DNA of 64,000 nt from CAYXDO01 sp964463485 (GCA_964463485.1 CAYXDO010000029.1:1-64000), one strand, 5' to 3'; positions 16,176-25,000 are shown, numbered from the stretch's first letter. Numbers and translations: made by a program. Notes: generated by a model from the sequence alone, not told the origin.

Positions 16176-17639
16176 ATGCCTACGTCGATTCATCTCGCCT
16201 TCGTTCGGGGCGTCAGCCTCTCGAACGCGGAGGACGAAGTCCTCGTCACCCCTCCCTCGACCTCGATCTGGCCGACGCTCACCCTTCGCCAGATGTCCAA
16301 GGGTCTCAAAGCTGCCTTACTCGCGCTAGCTGAAGGCGGAGCTACCGTGGACGCTCTCTACGGCAAGGTCATGAAGACCGATGGGTTTGCCGGACTCATG
16401 AAGTGGAGGGCCTACGTCCAGAAGCTCCACGGCCTGGCCCTCCTCACCCGAACACTCGTCGACGACGAAGTCATGATCGCATCCCTCGAGCCAATCTCCC
16501 CGTGGCTCACATACTCCGACGAGCTCGTGAAGGTCGAGGAAGCCTACGTCTTGTCCCGTTTCGCGCTGATCCGCTCGCAAGAAGGCGACCTCTTGGTGGA
16601 GTCTCCGAAGGGCCACGCGCAGCTTCGACTGAAGAGCGCCCTTGCCCAAGCCGCGCTCCTTCGCCTCAACCAACCCAGCTCGGTCGCCGACCTCGCTGGT
16701 TCAATCCCGGGCCTCTCTGCGGACGCCGCGCGCCTCCTCACTTCCTTCTTGGTCAACGCTGGGGCGGCCGTGACGTCCTCCGATCGCAGGCTCGAGGACA
16801 CCGACCCCGTGCTCGCGCCGTGGTCGTTCCATGACTTGCTGTTTCACGCGCGAAGCAGACTCGGCCGCACGATCGAAAAGAGCTCCGGCCTCGATCCGTT
16901 CGAAGGCAAGCTCAAGCCACCGGGGATCACTCGACCCACGTTCGGCGGCGAGCCCATCCCGCTGTTTCGACCGAACCTGATGAAGCTGAAATCCGTCGAC
17001 GTTCCGTTCGCGCAAGTGCTCGAGTCCCGCGGAACGATTCGTACTCAGGGCGAAAAGCCCATCACTTCGATTCAGCTCGGTGAGTTCCTGTATCGGGCCG
17101 CACGGGTACGCTCTCTGCGCGAGGATGCCGGTGTCAGCTTCAGACCCTACGCCGGCTGCGGCGGCATCTACGCCCTCGAGCTGTACCCACTCGTCAACCG
17201 ATGCGACGGAATTCCCGCGGGCCTGTATCACTACGACCCCCTCCAGCATGCCCTGACCTTGGTCAAAGAACCAGGCCCGGACACCGCCACACTCACGAGC
17301 CTCAACAGCGGCGTCGCCCTGCTCAACGAGACTCCCCAAGTCGTCTTCACGATCACCGCTCGGTTCTCCAGGGCGCAGATCAAATATGCCTCCGTCGCCT
17401 ACGCGAGCATCCTCAAGGATCTCGGTGCGCTCTATCAGACCATGTACCTCGTAGCCGAGGCCATGAGTCTGGCGCCGGTCGCTCTGGGCAGCGGCTTCCC
17501 AGACGTCTTCGCCAAAGCCACCGGGCTGCCATTCCTCGAAGAGAGCTCGGTTGGTGAGTTCCTCCTCGGCTCGCGGCAACAGCAACCGCCGCTAACCACC
17601 GTGGCCAGGGAAGGCGAGTCCAAAGCACCGGCGTGCTGA
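16176..17639 (+). CDS. SagB-type FMN dehydrogenase 1 (azoline oxidase)
   Basis: 487 residues. The first ~260 form a poorly conserved domain that in this family precedes the catalytic part. The C-terminal ~220 are a nitroreductase-like FMN domain: VLESRGTIRTQGEKPIT, GEFLYRAARV, a glycine-rich substrate loop (YAGCGGIYALELYP), GLYHYDP, and a Lys-Tyr pair at about 403-404 (IKYASVAY) at the position known to be catalytic in azoline dehydrogenases. The family oxidises thiazolines and oxazolines to aromatic azoles. It is a diverged paralogue of the SagB at 25816. The short tail after FLLGS runs into the junction with the broken receiver gene. Confidence 0.88.
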   Translation: MPTSIHLAFVRGVSLSNAEDEVLVTPPSTSIWPTLTLRQMSKGLKAALLALAEGGATVDALYGKVMKTDGFAGLMKWRAYVQKLHGLALLTRTLVDDEVMIASLEPISPWLTYSDELVKVEEAYVLSRFALIRSQEGDLLVESPKGHAQLRLKSALAQAALLRLNQPSSVADLAGSIPGLSADAARLLTSFLVNAGAAVTSSDRRLEDTDPVLAPWSFHDLLFHARSRLGRTIEKSSGLDPFEGKLKPPGITRPTFGGEPIPLFRPNLMKLKSVDVPFAQVLESRGTIRTQGEKPITSIQLGEFLYRAARVRSLREDAGVSFRPYAGCGGIYALELYPLVNRCDGIPAGLYHYDPLQHALTLVKEPGPDTATLTSLNSGVALLNETPQVVFTITARFSRAQIKYASVAYASILKDLGALYQTMYLVAEAMSLAPVALGSGFPDVFAKATGLPFLEESSVGEFLLGSRQQQPPLTTVAREGESKAPAC

Positions 17640-17647
17640 GTACGTCC

Positions 17648-17947
17648 ATGCCGCGGCATTGCCCCATCAGCGCAGAGACGGCGATCAGCTCACTGAACGA
17701 CAAAGTCTTCGACCTCGTGTTGACGGATTTACGGATGCCCGGAGTGGGTGGCATGAGTCTGCTGACTCATCTCGCCCGCGACTGGCCGCCGCTGCCGGTC
17801 ATCGTCATCTCCCGGCGTTCGAACGGCTTGGTGACGAAATCCGCCGCGCCTTTCCGCATGGCCTCCACGGCCACGGGAACACTCGCGTGCGCGGTGATGA
17901 TCCTCGCGAAGGTCGGTCGGGTCTTGGGGCTCCGGAGCTCCGATTGA
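17648..17947 (+). pseudogene. Remnant response-regulator receiver with internal inversion
   Basis: The plus strand encodes the middle of a receiver domain (SLNDKVFDLVLTDLRMPG, with the phospho-acceptor Asp), ending at PVIV near 17805. Positions 17806-17898 read as receiver sequence only on the minus strand (ITAHASVPVAVEAM through GAADFVTKPFERRE). Plus-strand homology resumes as ILAKVGRVLG and stops at 17945-17947. Turning the 93 bases round gives a continuous in-frame receiver C-terminus. The first ~45 residues, including the N-terminal acidic pair, are missing, so it is a fragment fused close to the end of the SagB gene. Its stop overlaps the TTG of the kinase gene. Confidence 0.75.
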
Positions 17948-19461
17948 TTCCCGGAACCCCCGAGCTGCGCGATTGGCTCGGCTATGTCCTCACCGGGCTC
18001 GCCGCTGCAGGTACTCTCGGACTGGCCGTCCTCGCCTCCACCAGGGCGAAATCGAGCGTGCTCGCGCCGCCTGTCGCGCTGCTGTGCCTGGATCTCTGTG
18101 TCTTCAACGCTTCGGATCTGGCTTTCAAGCTCACCGGTGGCGCGACTTGGGGTTGGATCGACACCATCGGTTCGTCCCTCACCGTCCCTCTCACCGCTGA
18201 GTTCGTGCTTGCGTTCGTGGGGGAGCGAGCCGTGAGGAGGCGACTCAGAGCGGTCATCTGGCTTTGGTTCGGAACCCTGGCCGTGAGTTGCCTGATTCCG
18301 ATCTTCGATCGCCGCGCTTCGGTGTTCCATGATTCGGGGCTCTGGGCTGTCGCCGTACTCCTCGGCACCGTCCCCGTCGTCGCGCACCTCGCAGCACTGT
18401 TGCTGCGACATCGGCGCGGGAACGGTGAAGCGGAGGCGCAACGAGCGACCTGGGTCCTCGGAGCCATGGGCATCGCAACTCTGCTGGGTTCTACGGACCT
18501 CCTCGCGAGCGCCGGACTGCCTGTGCCCCGCATGGCCAACCTGGGAATGCTCGCCGGAAGTCTCGTATTGGCCGACGTCGCGCTCCGCGGACGCCTCCTC
18601 GGCGATCTCGCACCCGCTGACGCGGCCAAACCGATGGCCCTCGCGGCGAGCTCCATAGGCGCGTACCTCGCCGTAGTTCCCAGAGTTGCCGAGCACGTCG
18701 GCGCGCTCGTGTTCGCAACCGTCGTGCTGATTCTCGGCCTGGTTGCGGGTCTGCAGCGAATTCTACGATCCCGCGCAGAACGAGCCGAGCGCTCGCGTAC
18801 CCTCGCCTTCATGGGTCGTATGTCCGACCAACTCGCTCACGACCTCAAGAATCCAATCGCCGCGATCAAAGGAGCGGCCCAGGTCCTCGTCGAGGAGGTC
18901 GCCCGAAGACGTGCCCCCGACGCTTCCCGGCCGCTCCTCGAGCTGATCATCGATCAAGCCGATCGCTTGGACCGAGTGGCCAACACTTACCGCCGCCTTG
19001 GTCGGCTCGAGCTCGAGCTCGAGACCCTCGACCTCTGCCAACTCATCAGGAACACCCTCGTCCCCATATCCGAAGCCTCGGCGCGCCCTGGGGTTCGAGC
19101 CTCGTTCGACCTCCCTCCTTCCGCCATCGTGGAAGCCGATCGAGACTTACTCTCCGCCGCCCTCGAGAACGTGCTGAGAAATGCGCTCGAAGCGATCGCC
19201 GAACATGGAGAGGTGAAGATCACCGTCCGCGTCGAACCGACGGGGACCATCGTCGAAATCGAGGATACCGGGATCGGGATGGACGCACGACAGCAGGCCC
19301 AAGCCTTCGATGAGTTCTTCACCACCAAGGCCGGGGGAAGCGGACTTGGCCTCGGCCTGGCCCGCCGTGTGATCGCCGCCCATCACGGAGCCATCTCGCT
19401 CGACTCGAGGCCATCGAAAGGCACGAGAGTGCGAGTACGCCTCCCGACGAAGCAAGAGTGA
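17944..19461 (+). CDS. Membrane sensor histidine kinase of the cluster
   Basis: 505 residues from TTG 17944, a start that overlaps the preceding stop as TTGA and has GGAG seven bases upstream. About 270 N-terminal residues carry seven or more hydrophobic segments resembling the 7TM histidine-kinase sensor region. The DHp helix has the phospho-acceptor His in QLAHDLKNPIAAIKG, and the ATPase domain has NVLRNALEAI, DTGIGM and GGSGLGLGLARR. It most likely phosphorylates the NtrC-type regulator at 20805 (inferred from distance and class). The receiver fragment just upstream suggests it once sat in an operon with another regulator. The ligand is unknown. Confidence 0.88.
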   Translation: MIPGTPELRDWLGYVLTGLAAAGTLGLAVLASTRAKSSVLAPPVALLCLDLCVFNASDLAFKLTGGATWGWIDTIGSSLTVPLTAEFVLAFVGERAVRRRLRAVIWLWFGTLAVSCLIPIFDRRASVFHDSGLWAVAVLLGTVPVVAHLAALLLRHRRGNGEAEAQRATWVLGAMGIATLLGSTDLLASAGLPVPRMANLGMLAGSLVLADVALRGRLLGDLAPADAAKPMALAASSIGAYLAVVPRVAEHVGALVFATVVLILGLVAGLQRILRSRAERAERSRTLAFMGRMSDQLAHDLKNPIAAIKGAAQVLVEEVARRRAPDASRPLLELIIDQADRLDRVANTYRRLGRLELELETLDLCQLIRNTLVPISEASARPGVRASFDLPPSAIVEADRDLLSAALENVLRNALEAIAEHGEVKITVRVEPTGTIVEIEDTGIGMDARQQAQAFDEFFTTKAGGSGLGLGLARRVIAAHHGAISLDSRPSKGTRVRVRLPTKQE

Positions 19462-19468
19462 GAGACGC

Positions 19469-19770
19469 TCAGCGCTCGTCGAACCAAACTCGGTGAGTCT
19501 CCCCGTCTTTGTACCTCGCACAGTCCGACCCGAGCAAAGTCACCACCTGCCGCGAGGCATCGTACTCGTATCCACCTTCGCACACGCCCGAACACGGCGT
19601 GAGCTCGACCCCGTCCATCATGGCGACGAGCGCGCCCGAGGAGCCTCCTCGACTGCTTCCGCGCCGGAGTACGGCTCGCACGCCAGACCGACCAGGGCGA
19701 TCATGTGACTCCCTGGAGTCAGCCCTCGAATGCCCTCGCTCGTTTTGAACAGGGTGATCGACGAACTCAT
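19469..19770 (-). pseudogene. Small hypothetical gene, probably frameshifted
   Basis: An excellent ribosome site (AAGGAG, seven bases before ATG 19770) starts a 50-residue frame beginning MSSSITLFKTSEG that stops at 19618. A second frame downstream to 19469 looks coding: ALVAMMDGVELTPCSGVC, then a Tyr/Asp-rich stretch with further Cys, a pattern seen at the ends of some exported proteins. A single frameshift near 19640 would join them into a protein of about 95-100 residues. Either there are two tiny frames or one broken gene. It begins 13 bases after the gene at 19784 and is probably co-transcribed with it. Function unknown. Confidence 0.4.
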
Positions 19771-19783
19771 GATTGTCTCCTTC

Positions 19784-20497
19784 TCAAACCGACCAGTTGA
19801 AGCCGATCAACAGACCCATACGATGATTTCCGTCTTTATCCGGGATGAAGAACGCGTGGATGGGCGCGCGCAAGGCACCGAACCTCGGCATCCACCCGCC
19901 CGCGATCACCATATGCGCGGGATTTTCGCGCGCTGGTGAAAGGTTGACTCCGGCTCCGAGCTGAAACGATGCGTCGAGCTCGGCCCCCAGAATCAGGTTG
20001 AGACTGGGGAACACACGGCTCTGCTCGAGCCCGGCGACGAGCACGTTGCCGACCACGAGCATGTTGAGCCAGTCGTGTCCGATGATTCGTACCGCCGACT
20101 CGTAGCCGATGAGAAACTGGTGGGGAGAGGCGATGTCGTACCGAGCGCGCAGGCTCTTGTGAGTTGCATCCCAAGGCAGCGGACGGTCGATGTTGGCGAG
20201 GTACAGATATCCCATGCGAAAGCCGTGCAAGAACCTCCGCTCGGTCTCCGGAATCTCGGATTCCTGCTCCAACTGCTCGATCTCTGCTTCGAGCTCGGCA
20301 TTCTTCTTTCGCTCGGCGAGCGCGCGCTTTCTGGCTTCGAGCAGGGCACGAAGCTGCCGAGTCTCTTCGGATAACTCGCGAAGCTCCTGGGTTCCTGTCG
20401 TGTGTTCTTCCTTCTCGGTGGGCCCGTCAGACTGCGCGCGGCCCGCGACCGGCGCCCACGGGGCGAGTGTTGCGATGAGGATGACGAGTTGCTTCAC
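19784..20497 (-). CDS. Exported coiled-coil plus beta-barrel protein
   Basis: 237 residues from GTG 20497, chosen because it gives a signal peptide (VKQLVILIATLAPW, cleavage near GRA-QS). Residues about 25-95 are a charged coiled coil rich in Glu, Arg and Leu. The last ~140 residues alternate polar and hydrophobic residues in the manner of an outer-membrane beta-barrel and end with GLLIGFNWSV. No named family recognised. It lies between the cluster's kinase and NtrC regulator, so it may belong to their envelope sensing or self-protection, but this is only context. Confidence 0.65.
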   Translation of the reverse strand: MKQLVILIATLAPWAPVAGRAQSDGPTEKEEHTTGTQELRELSEETRQLRALLEARKRALAERKKNAELEAEIEQLEQESEIPETERRFLHGFRMGYLYLANIDRPLPWDATHKSLRARYDIASPHQFLIGYESAVRIIGHDWLNMLVVGNVLVAGLEQSRVFPSLNLILGAELDASFQLGAGVNLSPARENPAHMVIAGGWMPRFGALRAPIHAFFIPDKDGNHRMGLLIGFNWSV

Positions 20498-20804
20498 GAA
20501 TCCTGGAAGAGCAGACTCCGTGCCAGGTCGACTCGCCAACACGGAAACTCACCCGCGAACGCGAGCAGCGCCCGCCGAGCGTGCACGGACGTGCCCGCCG
20601 TGTGCAACGTGCTGCACACTCGATAGGGAGCCGACCCATCGTGAGGCGCCTTGGCCCTCGAGAGTCAGCAGCGCGTGAATCGTCTGGCCATCGACCGACG
20701 GTCCCATCTCGACGACTCGCTCGAAGACGCGAGGGTCAGGAGAAGCTCCACGCGCGCCAGATCAGCACAGCGTCTCGCAGTCTCAGGCGCTCGCTTCTTC
20801 CGTT
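20498..20804. other. Intergenic region, one doubtful tiny frame
   Basis: This 307-base stretch separates two minus-strand genes. It holds a possible 52-codon minus-strand frame (ATG 20707 to stop 20549, beginning MGPSVDGQTIHALLTLEGQG) whose first half reads like normal protein, with open sequence also upstream of the ATG. There is no convincing ribosome site and the C-terminal half looks random, so it may be a decayed gene end. I see no clear promoter or terminator. Confidence 0.3.
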
Positions 20805-22121
20805 TCACTCGATCGCGTGCTCTTTCAACTTGTTGTAGAGAGTTCGACGACTCACCCCGAGGATTCGAGCGGCGAGGCTCCGGTTGTTGCCCGCCCGTTG
20901 AAGCGCCTCCACGAGAGAGTCCCGCTCCGCCCGCAGTCGAGCGTCCACGAGCGAGCCCGAGACCCTCTCGACCGGACGAACGCCCTGACGGTCGAGCTCC
21001 CGCTCCACATCTCCGAGCGTGACGACGGGACCGTCGGACAAGACTACGAGGCGCTCCACGAAATTCTGAAGCTGTCGCACGTTCCCAGGCCACGGAAGCC
21101 CCAGCAACACTTGCACCGCCTCCTCGTCGATCGTCTCCCGCGGCAGGCCGTTGGCGCGCGCGAGCTCCCTGCAAAAATGAGTCGAAAGAGCGCGAATTTC
21201 GTCGCGACGCTCTCGAAGCGGCGGAATGACGAGAGGAATCACGTTGAGTCGATACAGGAGGTCCTCACGAAACGCGCCTTCGCTCACCATCGACTCCAAG
21301 TCTCGATGGGTCGCAGCGACGATTCGAACGTCCACGCGCCGCGGACGGTTGCTGCCGAGCCGGTCCACCTCTCGGTCCTGAAGGACCCTCAGCAACTTCA
21401 CCTGAAATGCCGCGGTGACGTCGCCGATCTCGTCGAGAAAGAGAGTCCCGCCCTCGGCAAGCTCGATCCGACCGGGCTTCGAAACGCTCGCGCCAGTGAA
21501 CGCTCCCTTCTCGTACCCGAAGAGCTCGCTCTCGAGCAGCGAGTCCGGCAGCGCCGAGCAGTGGATCTTCACGAACGGAGCATCCCGACGCGGGCTGAGC
21601 TCGTGGATCTCTCGCGCCACTCGGTCCTTGCCAACGCCACTCTCTCCTCGAATGAGTACGGTCGAATGACCGCGCGCGGCCCTGCGGATCAGCTCCGCCA
21701 CTTCCTTCATGACCGGAGCGGCGAATTCTGGCCCGGCAGGCGGCTCGGACCTCGCCTTGAGCAGGGATCGCTCGACCGTTCGAAGGAGCTCGTCGCGCTC
21801 GAACGGCTTGGAAAGAAAGTCGGCGGCCCCGGCCCGAATCGCCTCGACCGCCAAAGGGATGCTGCCGTGCGCTGTCAGCACGATCACCGGGAGATCGGGC
21901 GAGCGCGCCACGAGCTGCGAGAGCAGCTGCATTCCGTCCATGCCCGGCATTCGAAGGTCCGTAATCACCGAGTCGACCGCGCTACGCTGAGTCGCATCCA
22001 AAGCCGCCGCCCCGGAGCTGACCTCGGTCACCTCGTAGCCCGCTTGACGGAGCAACGCCCCGAGCGTGACTCGAATGGCCGAGTCGTCGTCCACGACGAG
22101 CACATGAGCCGACCGATCCAT
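20805..22121 (-). CDS. NtrC-family sigma-54-dependent response regulator
   Basis: 438 residues from ATG 22119-22121, the start placed just before the receiver domain. Receiver 5-120 has the acidic pair in LVVDDD, acceptor Asp in VITDLRMPG and switch Lys in SKPFERDEL. The AAA+ domain (about 135-370) has Walker A GESGVGKD, the sigma-54-contacting GAFTGA loop and GGTLFLDEIGD. The C-terminal Fis-type HTH ends in SLAARILGVSRRTLYNKL. It should activate sigma-54 promoters when phosphorylated, likely by the kinase at 17944. Its receiver resembles the broken receiver at 17648. Its target promoters are not identified; I found no convincing -24/-12 site upstream of the RiPP genes. Confidence 0.93.
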   Translation of the reverse strand: MDRSAHVLVVDDDSAIRVTLGALLRQAGYEVTEVSSGAAALDATQRSAVDSVITDLRMPGMDGMQLLSQLVARSPDLPVIVLTAHGSIPLAVEAIRAGAADFLSKPFERDELLRTVERSLLKARSEPPAGPEFAAPVMKEVAELIRRAARGHSTVLIRGESGVGKDRVAREIHELSPRRDAPFVKIHCSALPDSLLESELFGYEKGAFTGASVSKPGRIELAEGGTLFLDEIGDVTAAFQVKLLRVLQDREVDRLGSNRPRRVDVRIVAATHRDLESMVSEGAFREDLLYRLNVIPLVIPPLRERRDEIRALSTHFCRELARANGLPRETIDEEAVQVLLGLPWPGNVRQLQNFVERLVVLSDGPVVTLGDVERELDRQGVRPVERVSGSLVDARLRAERDSLVEALQRAGNNRSLAARILGVSRRTLYNKLKEHAIE

Positions 22122-22379
22122 CACCCGCGCCGAGGCTACGAGCGTCGCGTCGCGACTGCAAGGGACCCCGCAAATTGCCACTTGCGTACCACCTGACCGA
22201 AGGCCGAACCTGGGTTTCCTCATGGACCCGGCCTCGCCCAAGCCGTGCGTCATCCACGACGAGCACATGAGCCGACCGTCGCGTCGCGACTGCAAGAGAC
22301 CCCGCAGATTGTCACTTGCGACCGGCCGACCGAGGCCCGAACCTAAGCTCCGCCATGGACCAAGCCGAGGCCCTCGCCA
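22087..22379. repeat. Imperfect tandem duplication of a divergent promoter region
   Basis: About 22087-22243 and 22250-22379 are related copies. Each holds CACGACGAGCACATGAGCCG (the regulator's first codons on the minus strand), the common run GTCGCGTCGCGACTGCAAG, then GACCCCGCA, CACTTGCG and CGAACCT, and ends in a plus-strand ATGGACC start. Only the first copy keeps a full regulator start and only the second keeps the small plus-strand gene. Many substitutions show that the duplication is not recent. Confidence 0.72.
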
Positions 22380-22597
22380 AGATCAAGACGACCGTCGCCG
22401 AGACGATCCGGACGCTCGTGGAAATTCAGGCAACCAAAGGAAGGCACCCCGCGAACGAGCCCGAGATCAGCCAAGCCGTCGTCGCGGGCGTGCTGAGTCC
22501 CGACGTGGATTCCGAGGACGAGCTTGCGAGCTTGGTCGCGGCCATCGAGACTCTCTGCGAAATGGCCATCGTGGCAAATCTTCCAGATCCGACCTGA
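22355..22597 (+). CDS. Hypothetical 80-residue acidic protein
   Basis: Small acidic protein of unknown family, 80 residues from ATG 22355. It appears mostly helical (DQAEALAKIKTTVAETIRTL, then LASLVAAIETLCEMA). The frame opens earlier at 22316, but the ATG at 22355 matches the start present in the other copy of the duplicated promoter region. It faces away from the NtrC regulator and converges on the radical SAM gene, ending 16 bases before that gene's stop. No role is proposed. Confidence 0.55.
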   Translation: MDQAEALAKIKTTVAETIRTLVEIQATKGRHPANEPEISQAVVAGVLSPDVDSEDELASLVAAIETLCEMAIVANLPDPT

Positions 22598-22613
22598 AAG
22601 AGGCCACGTTCGC

Positions 22614-24302
22614 TCACCGACTCGGCGAGAACTGTAGGCCCACTGACTCCCGGAGCTCGCTGAAAGAGTCGGGCCGATCGTCCAGCACCGCCCGACTCAG
22701 CCCGTGGTAGAACCGGAGCGCCCGATCTCGCCCCAACTGTTGAAAAAGGGTCAACCCATCGTCCAGGGTTCGAGGGTAGAAGAGCTCCTCCGACACTGCT
22801 CGGATCCGTCCCGAGTACACGTCTTCGACCACGCCAGAAACCAAATCCACGGCGTCCTGAAGGTCCATTCCGCGATGAGTCCAATAGGACCCCCACGGAA
22901 CCGTCAGGGGCGCCCGAAACGCGCTGTTCCGCCACATCGTCACCGGTTTGGTCGACGGATGCTCCGGCCGAATGGCAAACTTCTCGATCCGATCTGGGCG
23001 CATGATCGGGACGCTCGAGTCGTCTGCAAAATCGGGGAACCAAGGGACGACCGAAATCGCAAAGGGTGGATTCTCTTTGAGCAGTGTCCGCGTCGACTCG
23101 AACATCTCGGGCGTCTCTCCAGGGAACCCGGCGATGAATAGCCCGAAAGTCAGGAGACCCACTTGGTGACAGTTCTCGATGGCCCTCGCGCTCTCCTCCA
23201 CGGTGCACTTCTTGTTCATGTAGTCGAGGACCTCCTGAGATCCCGACTCGAACCCGACGTACACGTACTCACACCCAGCCTCTCGCATGCGGGCCGCGAA
23301 CTCGCGGTCGGCGAGGTCGTTCGGCCGAGCATAGCAGCCCCAGCGGATCTTCTGATTCAACCCCGAGTCGACCATCCGGTCGCAAAGCTCGAGCAACCGC
23401 GCTGGCGGGACGGTGAACAGCGAGTCGAGACAAAGCACGTCTCGAACGCCCATCTCCGCGTGAAGCGCCGTCCAATCTCGGTGAATGGTCTCCGCGCTCT
23501 TCGTTCTGAATTTTGTATTCCCCATCAGGAATGGATAGTCACAAAACTCACATCGGTAGGGGCACCCGCGCGTGCTCTCGTAAATGACTCTGCCGCCCCA
23601 CTCCCGAGCCATGGTTCGAAAATCGGGAAGCGGCAATGAGTCCAAGTCGACGTACGTGCGCGGCACCGACGAAGACCGAAGCTCCGAGCCCAGCCGAAAA
23701 GTCAGACCGGGGATAGACGACAAGTCGACGTCGTCCCCCGTCGCGTGGCGCAGCAACGTGGCAAACCGGCCCTCTGCTTCCGACTTGAGCAGGTACGAGA
23801 ACGGCGTGCTCGCGAGGTCTCGATCCTTGAGCTTGTAGGCTCCAGGCCCACCGACGAAAAGCTTGATACGCTCGGGGACTCTGAGCGCCCTCAAGATCGG
23901 TCCGACGAGCATCGCCGGGATGTACGTCGTACTCACCGCGACGAATTCCACCTCGTCGAAAATCCGCTTGTCGATGAGCTGCCATCGGTTGTCGAGGACT
24001 CGGTCCAACGAAACGATCTTCGACGTGAAGCCTAGGTCCTTGGCTTCTCGTTCGAGGATCAGCTCGGCGAGCCCGGTCACCGAATCCTGAGACGCCCGGT
24101 GCTGAAGAATGGGTGACTTCTTGAACGGAAAATAGGCTCGCTCGAGCTCGAACCAGTACGCCCCCTCCTCATCGGACCCCGCGTCCAAATGTCGCTCCCC
24201 GCCAACTTTGGCGAGGAAGGCCGCGAGCTTCGACTCCTGGAGCTGGAGGACCGTGCGGTGGGGACTGTACGTCCCCCCAATGATGAGGAGGTTCTTCGTC
24301 AC
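22614..24302 (-). CDS. B12-binding-type radical SAM enzyme (RiPP cluster, second)
   Basis: 562 residues. The N-terminal ~210 form a degenerate cobalamin-binding-like domain (LIIGGTYSP, VEFVAVSTTYIPAMLVGPI, LFVGGPGAY). The radical SAM core starts with CPYRCEFC at residues 247-254 and continues through VGFESGSQEVL and a FGLFIAGFPGET strand typical of the B12-radical SAM family. A ~150-residue C-terminal extension is Trp/Pro rich. It is last in the probable operon YcaO-1, SagB-2, hydrolase, outer-membrane protein, radical SAM, starting 9 bases after its neighbour. Likely a peptide-tailoring enzyme such as a methylase; substrate is inferred from context. Confidence 0.85.
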   Translation of the reverse strand: MTKNLLIIGGTYSPHRTVLQLQESKLAAFLAKVGGERHLDAGSDEEGAYWFELERAYFPFKKSPILQHRASQDSVTGLAELILEREAKDLGFTSKIVSLDRVLDNRWQLIDKRIFDEVEFVAVSTTYIPAMLVGPILRALRVPERIKLFVGGPGAYKLKDRDLASTPFSYLLKSEAEGRFATLLRHATGDDVDLSSIPGLTFRLGSELRSSSVPRTYVDLDSLPLPDFRTMAREWGGRVIYESTRGCPYRCEFCDYPFLMGNTKFRTKSAETIHRDWTALHAEMGVRDVLCLDSLFTVPPARLLELCDRMVDSGLNQKIRWGCYARPNDLADREFAARMREAGCEYVYVGFESGSQEVLDYMNKKCTVEESARAIENCHQVGLLTFGLFIAGFPGETPEMFESTRTLLKENPPFAISVVPWFPDFADDSSVPIMRPDRIEKFAIRPEHPSTKPVTMWRNSAFRAPLTVPWGSYWTHRGMDLQDAVDLVSGVVEDVYSGRIRAVSEELFYPRTLDDGLTLFQQLGRDRALRFYHGLSRAVLDDRPDSFSELRESVGLQFSPSR

Positions 24303-24311
24303 TCGCGTGCC

Positions 24312-24833
24312 TCAAAAGTAGAACTGAAAGCCGCCGTACACCGTCGCGCCGGACCCATACCCCGTCTCCGCAAACGAGCCCTGGCCGCCGACCTCCATGA
24401 ACGCGGCCATGCCGGGCGAAAGGAACGCCTCGATCCCGACCTCGCCGCCGACCCCGAAGCGCACGCCTTCTCCATCCGGAGCGCCCGTCGCGGGCACCAA
24501 GACGTGCACGCCACCGCCGCCATACACACGCAGGATGTTCAACACCGGACGACTTCCGCCGAGAAATCCAAGGCGACCGCCCACGTCGAGCCGATAATTC
24601 GGACCGAACGTGTGCATGCTGATCGTCTTGGCCGTGAGCGCCCAGTGGTCCCCGAGCGGAAGGCGAAACCGAATCGCCTGCGAATACGCGCCGCCAGAGC
24701 TCCCGTTCTCGATCCCCATCGAGAATCCGGTGCCGCTCGGCTCCGTCCACGAAACCGGTTCGTCGGCGAACGCGACCGCTGGTGCGAGGACGAGGCTCGC
24801 AGTGAGAATCGTACCGAATTTTTTGTCGCTCAT
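24312..24833 (-). CDS. Outer-membrane beta-barrel-like protein
   Basis: 173 residues from ATG 24833, supported by AGGAGG just upstream and a clean signal peptide (MSDKKFGTILTASLVLAP, cleavage near AFA-DE). The mature part has glycine-rich alternating strands (RLDVGGRLGFLGG, VYGGGGVHVLVPATG) and a terminal aromatic signature GGFQFYF, as expected for insertion by the Bam machinery. It lies inside the RiPP operon, so a role in product passage or self-immunity is possible but speculative. The 167 bases before it (24834-25000) hold no other gene. Confidence 0.65.
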   Translation of the reverse strand: MSDKKFGTILTASLVLAPAVAFADEPVSWTEPSGTGFSMGIENGSSGGAYSQAIRFRLPLGDHWALTAKTISMHTFGPNYRLDVGGRLGFLGGSRPVLNILRVYGGGGVHVLVPATGAPDGEGVRFGVGGEVGIEAFLSPGMAAFMEVGGQGSFAETGYGSGATVYGGFQFYF

Positions 24834-25000
24834 TTGGCCTCCTCTAGGCGCGGCATCCTGGCACGCAATGATCCCGCGAACCAGAGGGGACCACGACATT
24901 GTCCGAACTCACAAACACGAGCGCCGACTAACGGACTGCGCCACGCCGTTGGCGCTCACGAGCTCCGCTGAACGAGCGTGATCGTAGGACCTTGAATCGG

